DNA from: Hepsetus odoe
Taxonomy: Eukaryota; Chordata; Actinopteri; Characiformes; Hepsetidae
Length of the DNA stretch: 64,000 bases
Assembly (NCBI GenBank): GCA_017165825.1
Contig: CM029379.1
Location: 26,252,879 to 26,316,878 of the forward strand
Direction of reading: 5' to 3'
Part shown: positions 43,555 to 55,420 of the stretch, piece after piece
Layout of the letters: each line of letters starts with the position of its first letter
How positions within the stretch are numbered: the stretch's first letter is position 1
The notes under the pieces: model-generated
Databases searched by the model: none
What the model was told of the DNA's origin: nothing
The model's input: only the letters and a program-made list of their open reading frames with translations
Translations under genes and position numbers: made by a program

Positions 43555-44405
43555 TGTTCCCAGGTTCAGAAGAGTCTATTCAGTGGTTCAGTGGTTTGGG
43601 ACATGTAGTGGTTAGTACCTACCAAAAGTGCTCCAAGGAAGGACAATCAGTAAACCAGCAACAGGATCATGGGTACAATGTTCATTGATAGAGCAGGAAG
43701 TGATGAACAGTCCTTCTGGTCTGATCTCACAGAAGAGGTCCTATAGAACAAACTGCTGAGAAAAGGTCATGGACGACTCTGATGGACACTCTGATGCACA
43801 GTGTAGCACAGCTTGCAGAGCCTTCAGAAAGCTGATGGTGATTCCTTTTCACCACCGAAATGCCCACAATGGATATGTGCACAATGAAGCATGAGGCAAT
43901 GAAAAAAAGTAGCCTGGGTCCTGGCATTAATAAAGGTTACCACCTACCCAAACATTTTTGCAGTCTAAGTACATCCCTACATCACAATAATGTTTTCTAA
44001 TGGCAGTGGCCTATTTCAGCAAAATTTCCTAGCTAGTCTGATCCATGGAGGCCTCCCCTCCCAGCTTACAGAACTTAAAGTAGTGGTTCCCAAACTTTTT
44101 CTGCATGGTAAAACTTTTGTACATAAGATTATTTCTGAGCCCCCTTTCGCACCACCTCAACAACACTCACAGCACAAAGTTTTGCACTGGGCACATATGC
44201 AGCTTTAGAAAAACAAATTTGTTGAAAAGGACAGTTTGAGTTTTTTTCTGGAGAAATCATGCTGGCATCTTTGTGCTACATCCTATCTCCAATACCCCCA
44301 AGCTCCTTGCTTTGGAAACCACTGACTTAAATGATGTGCTGCTAACATCTTGGTGGTGATACCAGGACCAGCCTTAAGAGGCCTTATGAAGTTCAAGTCT
44401 TGATG
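43555..44405 (+). mobile_element. mariner/Tc1-like remnant (family M, copy 2)
   Basis: Transposase-derived DNA runs left to right: TGGTTAGTACCTACCAAAAG and AGGACAATCAGTAAACCAGC, then TTCTGGTCTGATCTCACAGA, TGGGTCCTGGCATTAATAAA, TGGCAGTGGCCTATTTCAGC, CTGATCCATGGAGGCCTCCC and GTGCTGCTAACATCTTGGTG. All frames are broken and internal blocks are missing. A MITE (44,081-44,324) is inserted near the 3' end. Confidence 0.7.
44081..44324. mobile_element. hAT-type MITE with 8-bp target duplication
   Basis: The ends TAGTGGTTCCCAAA and TTTGGAAACCACTG are inverted repeats of the hAT type (CAGTGGTTCCCAAAC). The flanks ACTTAAAG (44,073-44,080) and ACTTAAAT (44,325-44,332) are an 8-bp duplication with one mismatch, as expected for hAT. 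The 244-bp element has no coding potential. Removing it restores the order of the surrounding mariner-like sequence. Confidence 0.8.
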
Positions 44406-46670
44406 GATCATGGCTGTTTTGATAGCATGAGACAGAGCTAGACAGGTTAGTTTAATGGCTGATCAGAGTAAAAAAGAAGACCTTTTAGATGCTTTGGCAG
44501 TGATAAACATAGCTGTTAATGATTCTATAAAATAATAAGGTTAACAGAATGCCTTATTGTTTAAAAGTGAAGATTGATAATGATGCAGAGACCCTGACTA
44601 AATTTCTATTAACATTCTATAAGTTTTTGGGTTATGGTTTGACAGATCCCCAATTAGACACCAGACTAACTACAAAAATAGTTCTCTTCCCTGCACCTTG
44701 AAGAGTTTTTGAGGTGTTTGATTGATGCTGCACTTCACAGTTGATTTATTCTGTTTTCCTCCAGCTAACCAGCAGTCAAGCATGACTGCATGGGAAGTGT
44801 TTGCTTGCATGTTAAACTGTGCTTTTAGTCAGCTTTGAACATTTCTGCCTTTCCAGCTCAGTGTCAGGAAATCCAACTCTTCTGACATTAACACAATGTC
44901 AGTAGGTGTAGTTGGTTGATTGATTGGATGGTTGATTAGATGACTGGTAAGTTAGTTGGTCAAATGATGGGTTGATTTTTTACATTTGTTTTCTCTTTGC
45001 CCAGCTGTTTTGTCAGTTAATCTGTCATTTGTTTGGCCAGTTGATTTGATCAGTTGGTTGATTGTTTGTTGGTGGATTGATTTATTGGTTGTTTAATTGG
45101 TGTGTTGATTGGTTTGTTTTTCATTGGTTAATTTATTGTTGTTTTATTTTAGTTAAAGTAGCCAGTGAATATATATTGTGCCATAGCATTTAAGGTGTTT
45201 AGGGTTTCATAATTTTTATGTACATATGGCCTAAACTGGGGATCAAATAGGGACTTCAGACACAATAGAGCTGCAAATGTCCTCTCTCCCTCCATTAAAA
45301 TGTCTTTGTTCCATCCCTGCTTTATCATTTTTGCAGTTAAAAAGAGCAGTAAAAGGCACACAATGCTTTACTGAAAAGACGTCCCTTTAATTCCAAGCCG
45401 TTATCGCTGACCATCTTATCAGCTGACTTTTCAAAGACACAGCAAAGACAGCAGAAAGCTTTGTTATATTGGAAAATTAGTTTCATACCTAGTCTCCACA
45501 TGTTTTAATTATTCAGAATGGAGGCCCATAAATGGCCTCATCTCTGCTGCTGAGGTGAACCCCAAGCTGACAGACAGTGGATTTCTCTCACCTGGTTTAA
45601 TTACCTGAGACAGGTTGAACGACATAATGCAGGCAGGCGAGGATGACATTCTAATGGTACATTTCATTAAGGTAAGCTAGCAGGTGATGCTTTTGAAAAT
45701 TAAAATGACAGTTGCTGTTCTGGTAGATTAGGCCACTTTCCTCAAGGATCAGGATGTGTAAGCTGTAAATTTTAAACTGCTGTAAATTTTAAACTGCTGT
45801 AAATTGTAAATGCTTTTATTTGTTAAATTGCTTGGCTGATCAACTGGAGTTTTGGGTTTGTTTATTTTATTTTGTTTATTAATTGGTTTGATGTCTGATA
45901 AATGTTGGCTTGGTTAATTGGTTGGTTGACCAACTGTTGATTGATCAATGCTAATTGCTGTCAGTTGTTTAGTTTGTCATCAATTGGTCAGTCAGTTTAT
46001 TACTGTTTGTTGCTTGCTTTGTATATTTATTGAAGGCTAAATTAAATATGCCTTAAATGAAGTAAGAACAAATAGGTGTGTGTTATCTGTAAATAAACTG
46101 GCAGCAAGTTTAATGTCTGTGGGTGGATGGTGTGCAGAATTGAGCAGATGTATGTCACTGTGGGGGTCTATTAAAAAAAAAAACACACATTTGTAAATGC
46201 ATCTGTGAAAAACCTGTAAAGCTACTCACTGGTATTGTGCCCAACACTCAACAACCTGCCTAACCTCACCCTTGCATCCTTTGCAAATGAGTCACTTTCA
46301 TCTTCAGTGAAATATTGTCACACAAAACCTTTCCTGATTTGCACATGGTGGGTTTTTCTGCTGTGTGTCTGGAAAGAACTTATTTAAGGTGGCACAGTAA
46401 AGAGTGCCGGAAACATTCATCTAAGGTCATCAGAGAGGAGAGAGTATGTTCACCACACAGATTTGCCCAGCATTCCTTGCTCTCAGGGGTCTACACACAC
46501 TCTGTCCTTTTACATTTGCTTTTAAGTAGAAAAGCAAGAGAATCGAGAGAGATGAAAGTCCCCAGTAAGTAGATGTAGGTAGCTGCATCAGATTTCTTGT
46601 TCAGCATGTACCCCCCTGCTTCCTATTGCAAACTTAAAAGAACGGGAAAAAAATAAAAGGAAAATGGAAA
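44406..46670. other. Intergenic; low-complexity TTGGTTGAT stretches
   Basis: No exon is seen. 44,908-45,140 and about 45,835-46,000 are made of imperfect TTGGTTGAT-like units. 45,370-45,690 is unique and non-repetitive and is listed as a candidate conserved element. Confidence 0.4.
45370..45690. other. Candidate conserved non-coding element
   Basis: Unique, balanced composition with TTTTAATTATTCAGAATGGA, GGTTTAATTACCTGAGACAG and ACATTCTAATGGTAC. It sits between two low-complexity stretches and has no open frame. Conservation is not tested. Confidence 0.25.
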
Positions 46671-46680
46671 GAGAGAGAGA

Positions 46681-46733
<53 letters not shown>
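46671..46733. repeat. (GA)n microsatellite
   Basis: About 30 GA units with one interruption (GAGGGAGA). Confidence 0.95.
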
Positions 46734-49700
46734 TGATAGCAGATTCCAGGCATTTATAGACTTTGTGGCTCAAAAAGCCTTTGCGAATGACAAGTCTTTC
46801 TCTCTCTGTAATGGCCTATGCCGAGGGACTGTTACTATGGGAACGCGGCACAAAAAGACACCAGTGCGGCTAAAAGTGTCTTTTCCTGAAGAATCACAGG
46901 ACCTGCTGAAGCTCAATGTTGAGCTGCGTGTGTGAGTCAGAAATGAGGATAGGTTTAGCAATGGGACGTATAGATTGAGGGGGTTAAAGCTGAAAAATCC
47001 TCTGGAATTCCTTAAAGAACCCATTTCCTCTTGGGTTCTTCATGGTGTTATCTTTATCTAGCTTCTTTTCCGTCCCTTGGTTGTCACTAACCATCAGCAC
47101 TGCAGCAGAAACCAAAGCTGAAGCTCCCTGCCAGAAATAGTCTTGACTCTCAGTTCTCAATTAAGATGAATGCTGCCAATCCAGCCAGCTAGCTAGCTTG
47201 CAGTAGTACATTTCTCTGTAATTGTGCAGTTACAGTCACACAGTTGATCGAAATATCTTTGAATTGTTACATTAAAACATTACCTATATTTGAGCAGTGG
47301 TGGCCTAGTGGTTAGGCTCTTTTCTATAAATTCATTCACTCTGGCTCTAAATTAAATAAACTAAACCATGTCTTAACTAATTGACCACATCTATCCAAAT
47401 TTTCCGCAAACTGTTCTTTCCTGGAATGCAACTGACCAATGCAGCATTTGTGCTGTATGTGTACAATGATTCTGTATGGTGCAGTTTCACCCTAAAGCAA
47501 TGTTACAGCTATTTTGTGCTCTTTTTTGTCAGCACTGTGATTATCATCTCTGCAGCTCTCTTCAGGTCCAGTGTTAATTACACACTGCTATTGTAATGTT
47601 ATGTATTTGCTTTTAGACAGCTTTTAACCTTTGACCATTTAACCTCTAAAGAAGCTCAACAAAGATAAAATGGGCATAAGTGTGTATTTCCCACTTCATC
47701 AGAGATCATTTTAATGGCCACTTTATAAGAAACCCGTGTTGTACTTCAGTGCAGTGGCACTGACATTGTGGTGGTTCAGGTAGTGTGTAGGACATTGGCA
47801 TTAGTGGTATAAGCAGCGCAATGTAACTGGCATCTGACTCTCCCATAATCAGTATAATTCTATACAATCATCATCATCATCATCAATATGATCATCAAAA
47901 ATACAATCAATACGATTAGATGAAAATAATGCAGCTCTGGATGGAAGTAAGTTTTGAGATGTTTCATAGGCTTATTAAAATGTTACCAGTTATGCAGTCA
48001 CTTACATTTGATTTATATTAAGTTTGAATATGCATATGGAAACTGGAATCTGGATTGTATCCTGGACAGATTGTAAGAACATTAGGTACCCAAATGATTC
48101 TCCACTCAGTAAGACTGAAATGTGATCACTGTGTGGTGAGTAAATATGCAAATCAGCTCATCGACGAAAGCCAAACACCCAAGCTGCTCCTAGTTTTTCT
48201 GTTCTTTTGAAAATAAAATCACAGTTTAAAAAAAAAAGCAGTGCTTAAAGCAAGAGGCTGTGTACAATAGTACTCCTTCTCTGTGGCATCATGAACCACA
48301 TGCATTAAAACACAGTGTGTTAGTGCTTCAGTGAAAGATGGCAAGGTAAGGTGATGTTTAGCCAAACTGAAGCTAACTGGTTTATCCAGAATGGATAGAG
48401 GATAAAAAACTACTCCAAGAAGAAGTTGGAGGTGCATTAAGTGGTAGTCGGTACCTCAGGCATTCTCCTCCACAGGCAGAACGGGAAGGGGATGCTTTTG
48501 GATGTTAAATATGTCCTGGAGAGACGGGTGTGTTTTCAGTGTCGCTCAGGTCTCCTGAATTGGTTTCAGCAGTCAGATTTACAACTGGTTTAAAAAAAAG
48601 CATTCACACCTGCATGTTTATTTTGGATTAGCCCAGTCCAGATACAGTCAACCTGCATGAACAGACAAAGTAAAAATATGATCTAAAACTCCTCAAATTC
48701 AAATCACAATAAAGTCTTTGCTTTTGCTACATACACTGATTCACTGTTTCACTGTCTAGGCAGCCTTAAAAATGTTATGTTTTGAAAATGAAGAAAACAT
48801 AACAAAGCTCATCTTATTAGTTTTTCATAATAAAATATGTAACTACCTCAGACATTTAATTTTTAAGCTGTAATATCATTGTTTTTTTAATAATAAATAG
48901 GTTTATAGAATCAGCAATCTCTATACTATTTCTCAGGTTTTTTTTGCAACCTGTATGTAAAAAAAATTACTCAGTTTAAACTGCAACATAGTTTTATCAT
49001 GGTTGCTGATAACTCAGAGCTCTTTAGGTTACGCTTAGGTCTGAAGCACTTTTATATGGTTATATATACATTTTATTGCCCAAGGCCACCAGTTTTAGAC
49101 CAATAGTGACAGAGACACAATGAAACAAAAGACCCCAATAATTGCTTAACCATTAGTAATCAGAACCAAAGATCAGCAATGAGGTGGGAGAGTGATGCTG
49201 GTCTGACGATCAATCCTCTCAGCTGAGTGATGTTTCTGATTGCGGTGATGCAGGAAAAAACAAAACCTCAAAATCTGTCAAAAATGTTAATTTGGAAAAT
49301 AAAAGATGATATTTACCCCATATATACACCTTGCCCCCTGTTAAAACAAGAATGAGTGACAAACCTTTTGATTTCTGTAGCTGTTGCAATTTTTGATAAA
49401 TACCATTAAACACTATTTAAAAAAATTGGGGCCTGAAGCAACACCTTATAGCTACAAACGATTCTTCTTACACATCTAGAAGAGGAAAAATCCCCATCTC
49501 AGAGGACCATCTTGTTAAAGCTCTTTTTCCACAGTTCTGAGTTTCAGTCCTTTAAGGTGACACGTCAGAAGATCCCCATCCCTCCTTCAAGTGCTGGATT
49601 TTTTATTCAGGTTTAATATGTTTTAAGTGGGTTAATTTTCAACTTGCAGACATCAAAATTATGTGTATTAATTAATAACACGCTTAACTCACTGTTTTAG

Positions 49701-49809
49701 TCACTGTTTTAGACCATAAGGGCCAGTAAAACATAAAACAGTGCTCTGAGAAAAATCTTCAATTTTTGTATATTTAAACTAAATTGTTTCTGATCTCCTA
49801 ACAAATGCA
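46734..49809. other. Intergenic with small repeat traces
   Basis: No exon is seen. At 47,296-47,325 there is only the head of a family A/B SINE (GCAGTGGTGGCCTAGTGGTT). At about 47,690-47,830 the phrase CAGTGGCACTGACATTGTGG matches the same non-autonomous DNA repeat as 19,505-19,920. Confidence 0.4.
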
Positions 49810-50845
49810 GTATAAAGGGCAACCTGGGTAAACACAATACACACATTTCAAATGAATTTACTGAAAGACAAAAGCACACCAACATCAATATGTCACCACA
49901 TGAGAAGTAATTGCTCAGTCACTCAACCAATAAACCAAATGTAATTGACGAAGGGTAAATTAGACAAGCCACACCCAGAACTAATTGGTGTCAGCCCTGT
50001 GGAATATATACATCACTTAAATGCAACCTTTCCAATGTGACGTTCTTCTACAGATCTCAAGAAACAGCACACAATGCCTCAGTCAAAATAAAGTTCAGAT
50101 GAGCGGAAAAATGAAGTTATAGAAATGTATCATTTAAGAAAGAGTTACTCATAAATCTCTCAAACTACAGTCAGAGCCACTATATCAAAATGAAGAAAAT
50201 ATTGAATAGTGGTGAATTTGCAATGGAATCGTCAGCCTTGCTACAGAAATTACCTCAAAAACACGCAGAACACTCAGGAGATCATAGAAGAACCCAGAAG
50301 AATGTTTAAATAGCTGCTACTCTCTTAGCATAGTTCATGTCAGTGCTCATTTTTCCATCATTAGAAAGACACTGATCAAAATTAACGACCAAAAAGACAA
50401 CCATAGCTAACAGTTTGATTTTGGGATAATGTTTTATGTTTATATTTTATGAGTAAAAAGGGGAAGTTGTTGGAAAACACTGGTGCACTCACATCTAGTT
50501 TAAAGTTTTTACTGTTTTCCACAATGAAATCATCAATCCCACAGTCAACATGGTGGTTGTAGTCTGATGGTGTGGGGATGCTTTACTGGACAATTTGCTA
50601 TTACAGAATGAAGGGTGAATTCAATACGCTGTAATCTGAACCAGCATGGCCTAGCCAAAGTCCTGATCTGTACCCCACTGGCATATTGCAGCAGGACCTG
50701 AAAAAAGTGCATAATTCTGAACAGAAATATTGAAACACAGCCATACCAAAGACTAATCTGGAAATCTTTGATTGCTGCTATTGTCACTAAAGGTAACAGT
50801 ACAGAATTAAGTTTAGGGGGCTATTTCTTTTTTACAGAACAACCT
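49810..50845 (+). mobile_element. Tc1-like remnant (copy 3)
   Basis: Left: GAAGGGTAAATTAGACAAGC and CACACCCAGAACTAATTGG precede a degraded transposase start (ATGCCTCAGTCAAAATAAAG near 50,073). The middle retains CAGTGGTGAATTTGC-like DNA (50,208). Toward the right end ATGGCCTAGCCAAAGTCCTG (50,645) encodes the W(P)SQSPDL catalytic region. The right end reads TTTAGGGGGCTATTTCTTTT. Many stops and deletions are present. Confidence 0.7.
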
Positions 50846-51496
50846 AATTATATTTAAACAGTACTGGTAGATTTCTCTCCCTTGCTTTAAGAAGAGTGTT
50901 GTGTGAAACATGCTGTGTTTCTATCAGCGATTTTTATTATTCTTTCCTCATCCCTGCCCTGTCATTCCTGCCAAAGTGGCCATCACAAAAGCAGTATGTG
51001 TGTGTGCGTGTGTGCGTGTGTGTGTATGTGTGTGTGAGTGTGTGTATATATTCAGGACGTTTCATCTGATTACACGCCTCTGATTGTGCAAGGTCATCTG
51101 CCGTCACTTCATATCCGTCAGAAGCGTCCGCCGTCTCTGCCCGCCGCGGACGGGGCTGAATATCAATGTGGTTTTATGGCATTACAACCCATTTGAATGC
51201 AGCGCGGCTCGCCATGGGGGAAAAACGGCAGACGGAGGAGGAATAAAACACACACTTGCACACCAGAGGAGCCAGAAATAATACTTTAACCCTGCAGAGG
51301 CGCAAGCAAAACAGATCACATTAAAACAAAGACTTCAAGGCCTGTCTGTGTGCTTGATACCTACTTGCAGTGAGCAAAAGGGAAGAATAGGAAGGATGGA
51401 AGGGAAGAAGACACAAAGAAAATAAATTAGTGAATAAAAAACTGCACCCTAGCAATGGAAATTAATGAATAAAAAACTACACCCTAGAAAACAGAA

Positions 51497-51498
<2 letters not shown>
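50846..51498. other. Intergenic; GT-rich run at 51,000-51,048; candidate CNE at 51,060-51,260
   Basis: No exon is seen. 51,060-51,260 is a CpG-containing unique segment (GCCCGCCGCGGACGGGGC, then GGTTTTATGGCATTACAACC) unlike its A+T-rich surroundings. Confidence 0.35.

Positions 51499-51546
<48 letters not shown>
51499..51546. repeat. (GT)n microsatellite
   Basis: About 24 GT units. Two similar phrases (AATAAAAAACTACACCCTAG and AATAAAAAACTGCACCCTAG) precede it, a small local duplication. Confidence 0.95.
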
Positions 51547-51549
<3 letters not shown>

Positions 51550-52108
51550 TTGGAATGGGAAAAGTAATGGAGGACAAGAGTGAAAAGATACTCACATGTG
51601 GACTCACAAGTGGTCATTGGTTCAAATGCTGCCCGCAGTACAGCCTTCACTGGGTTCTTGTCCTATTATTTTTAATAATTATGTTGATTATGATGATTAT
51701 TATTAATTAAAATATTTAATTCTAAACGTTACTTAACTATACTATACTTTACACAACCTCAGTTTTTGTGACTTAAAAAATGTGTCTGTTTGTCTGAAAC
51801 AGCTGCTTGTAGCGCTGAAAAAAGGGAAGCACTGTTGTGTATCATTTTTGTGCTCTTTTGAGAACATACAGTGCTCAGGGATGGAAGTGCAATCAGTATT
51901 AAGGAGGGTTGCTCCATTAGGGGGTGAGAGGAGGGGGTTATGCAGGTTAGCAGTTTGGGTGCAATGTGGATGACGGACTGGCAGAGTGTAATGAAACTCA
52001 AAGCTAATCCATGATTCACTGCTCAGCAAAATCAATTCATTTAGTCCCTCTCAGCCCTACATTATTTAACACCTGTCATAGCCAGCTGCCCAGCCCAATT
52101 CACTCCTT

Positions 52109-52112
<4 letters not shown>

Positions 52113-52175
<63 letters not shown>

Positions 52176-52195
52176 CGCGCGCGCACACACACAGA
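52113..52195. repeat. (CA)n with (CG)n block
   Basis: A CA run ends in CGAGCGCGCGCGCACACACACA. Alternating purine-pyrimidine throughout makes it a good Z-DNA former. Confidence 0.95.
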
Positions 52196-52780
52196 GAACT
52201 GTGATTTTGCCCCATGTGACTCAGGATTTCATATATAACGTTTTAGAAGCAGTGAAGTTGAAATTGGTCTCATTTATCTGTAGCAGAAAAACATACCTGA
52301 AAACACTTATTTAACAGTGTGTGTGTGTTTGGCTGCCTGTCTGCTTGTTGCTTAGGAAGAGCTTGTAAAAGCTAAAGGCCTAGTTAAAATTAGCTGAACC
52401 ACTTGCATGCTAATTATAGATCCTCTAACAAAACAACAGGCATCTAGCCTGAAGTCTCCAAATATGTCCATATAAACAGTCAAACTATAACTGCCATTTT
52501 TTAAGAACAGACCAAAAACTTGCCCCTCATAATTAGTGACTTTTCAGGAAAAGGAAAAAATATATAACTTTTTATAGAAAGTCACATAAATGCTCATGAT
52601 CGCAACATTACAGCATGTGTCTTGAAAGTAAATGGTAAAGGATGTAAAGTGTCATGATTACTCATGATTGCCTATGACAAGTTTATGACATTATGTAATT
52701 TTTAGTTTCAGTTAGAAAGAGTTTAACTGTATTGTTACTCAGCAGTGTTCTTATAGGAAAGTAGTCATTAAATTTCCTAA
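52196..52780. other. Intergenic, nothing recognised
   Basis: No gene or repeat could be recognised. Confidence 0.4.
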
Positions 52781-52781
<1 letters not shown>

Positions 52782-52866
<85 letters not shown>

Positions 52867-53000
52867 AATTTAGCAGAAAGATTGGGCCTGAGACAATTTC
52901 CAGTGAGGTTGCCAGATATAATTAAACTAAGGCTTTCCATCCTTCACTCCAAGACACTGATGAAGCAAAAAGACAAATGAAACAAAACTAATCAATGTGT

Positions 53001-53031
<31 letters not shown>

Positions 53032-53033
53032 GG
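52782..53033. repeat. (GT)n microsatellite, then (GT)n-G19 tract
   Basis: A GT run at 52,782-52,863 and, after 130 bp of unique DNA, a second GT run ending in 19 consecutive G residues (53,015-53,033). Confidence 0.95.
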
Positions 53034-54419
53034 TCTGTTGCAAGCACCCAATGCCCCTTCGTCTCTCTTTATCTCTTTCTCTCTTTCTCATCAAGTGGTC
53101 ATTTTCCTACAGAAATCAGCATTGCATTCTTAATGTTGCCCCTTGCTGCAGACAAAGGGACTATTATTTTTACATTTATCTTGGAAAAAGGTGTTCCTAT
53201 TTAAATGCAAATACCCATTGGGCCCTTGTTCTTTTCCACTTGTGCCATTGATTCCCATGGGAGGTCGCAGTACTAAGAATCGTGTGTAATTGCCTGCGAC
53301 GCAGAGCCTGCCGTTTACCGGAACAAAGCCAAAGATCTTCATAGAATTACAGCAAACACACTGTCATTGTAAGGTGATAGCATGCTGTTGTGGCGCAGTC
53401 CCATTAAGAGTGAAAAAAAAGGAGCTAAGTCGTTTTAATGGGCACTGGTGGGCGGATGGACACGCAGACGTGCAAACCTCTTGATAATTATCTCTGTCAA
53501 ACATTAGACCCACTTTCTCCCTCTGTAATCTCTCTCTTTCTCTTTCTTTCCCTCTAGGGGATCCATTCGGGTTGGAATTTAAGGGTAAATGGCAAAGGCT
53601 TTTAACAAGCTGCACACTTTTAACGCATATCCACTAAGCTTTTTCTTTTGCTGCTGTTATTATGGAGATTATATGGCACAAAGGCACTCAAACGGGCCAA
53701 TAAATGTTATGTGAGATGCATCAGAAAGGCTCCTTGTGGATTTTCGATAACAAAGATAGTATTTTAATAAGAACAAAAGTCGATTTAATCACCTGTGTAC
53801 AGAACTAAAGAAGACCTCAATAGGGCAAAACTGCAGGACAGCTGAGGATTTGTAAAGACGTTTATAAGATAACAGTGGAGGGATGATAATCTTAAAACAC
53901 CTTTCAATTCTATTTAACATAACATGCTTCCGTTTCAACTTGTGACTTTATGTAACCTACACTAGAATTGTTCTTTAGGCCCATTTCGAGATTCCCTCCC
54001 TATTGGAGAAATCTAAAAACTACACCTGTTGTGTTGTTTTTCTATTTTTCTATTTTTCTATTTTTGCATATTCATTGCACACACAAAATGGATGTGAACA
54101 AAGTCAAAATGCACATACATGCAAACAAAACAAAACAAAACAAAAAAAAAAACATTCAATACCAATACCAAATAGCCCCTGTGCAGAAAGTAATTATCCT
54201 TTTGGTTACACAGTCAGAAATGATCATGTTAAGTGGTTTGTAGAATTGGTTAAACTAGGCAGATTAGGTTACTGTTAGCCCTACTAAATCTAAACATGAA
54301 ACTGCTACAGCAGAGTGAAGATAGTGAAAAGGTGTGAAAAAAAAGTTTTAAAGTATACTCTTATTATCAGCAGGTACCGTGGCGAATGGTCTCCAATATA
54401 GAGCTGTAAGGCAAAATTC
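53034..54419. other. Intergenic; candidate conserved stretch 53,130-53,640
   Basis: No exon with plausible splice sites could be supported. 53,130-53,640 is unique and balanced, with TTCTTTTCCACTTGTGCCAT, TTGCCTGCGACGCAGAGCCT and TTAATGGGCACTGGTGGGCG. A short A-rich stretch with repeated CAAAA lies at 54,120-54,155. Confidence 0.35.
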
Positions 54420-54715
54420 ACTGCAAAGCAGGATGAACAGTCTCACGTTTGCCAAAAACACTTTAACCACCATGGTATTTGAGGACAACGTTCTAATTAG
54501 AAAAATCAGAACTTTTGGGAAGGCAAGATCACCAAAACATCTGATGTAAAGCGAATACTGCTTTGCACACTAGACCAGCTGTTAAACATGGTGGTGACAG
54601 TATGAAGATATAGAGATGCTTTTATTTCAGTGACTGAGGGGCAGATTAAAAGACAAATTCATCAATTTTGTTTATTATCAGAAATCCCTGCAAAATGAAA
54701 TCTGGTCCAAACTTA
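54420..54715 (+). mobile_element. Tc1-like remnant (copy 4)
   Basis: GTTTGCCAAAAACACTTTAA, GAGGACAACGTTCTAATTAG and AGCTGTTAAACATGGTGGTG (the VKHGGD-type region) lie in transposase order. There is no open frame and no identifiable ends. Confidence 0.5.
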
Positions 54716-54724
54716 GGCTACAAC

Positions 54725-54915
54725 AATAACTGCCAAGTCAAGTAAAGTCAAGTTCAGTGAATTGCATCTATATAGTGCTTGGCATCTCAAAGCAACATTA
54801 CAGATTCTAGGTCCAAGCCCCTAGCTAAAGGCGATGGAGGCAAAACTCCCTTAAACTGGAGGGAGAAATCTTAGCTGGAACCAAGACTCAGAAGAGGAAC
54901 CCATCCTCCTCTGGT
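54725..54915 (+). repeat. Interspersed repeat (TATAGCGC type)
   Basis: It starts TTGCATCTATATAGTGCTTG and continues with CAAAGCAACATTACAGATTC, GATGGAGGCAAAACTCCC, AACCAAGACTCAGAAGAGG and CCTCTGGTTGACACCG. Same order as at 61,715-61,925. Confidence 0.65.
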
Positions 54916-55169
54916 TGACACCGAATAATCAAAAAGAAACAGGCGTGACTTTGCATGTCTTATATCTTAGGTTCAACAGGCTAAAGAGATTTAAGCACGG
55001 CTGAACCTATTAGTAGTTTGTCAGAAGGGTTTTACTTAATAGCAGCAGTTCTGTTTGCGCTGGAGTCAGTGCAGCTTTGCTAAGTTTTGGTTAGTTGGCA
55101 GCAGTACAGGCAGGTGATCCATGATGGTTAAGTTGGTCTGGAGTAAAAATAGAAAGAAGAGTCTGATAA

Positions 55170-55420
55170 CAGGGGCAGTGGTGGCCTAGTGGTTCGGGCG
55201 TCGGCCACTTGATCGGAGGATCGGGGGTTCGAACCCCTTCCCAATAGGTTGCCCTGAGGTGCTCTTGAGCAAGGTGCCGTCCCTGTCTCGCTCCTCCCTG
55301 CGATGGGCTGGTGAGCTGTCCAGGGTGTGTCCCCCGTCCTCGCCCTGTGTGCGCTGGGTTGGACGCCAGCACCCCCCCGCGACCCCGTTTGGGACAAGCG
55401 GCAGATAATGGATGGATGGA
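55170..55420 (+). repeat. SINE family B, young copy with target duplication
   Basis: Complete copy: head GGCAGTGGTGGCCTAGTGGT, perfect B box GGGGTTCGAACCCC, tail GCGACCCCGTTTGGGACAAG then CGGCAGATAATGGATGGATG. It is flanked by GAGTCTGATAACAG on both sides (14-bp target duplication), so it is recent. Confidence 0.92.

Noticed and set aside
46315..46572. 85-codon frame as a small host gene
   Set aside because: No recognisable domain, no splice or start context, and composition like its surroundings.
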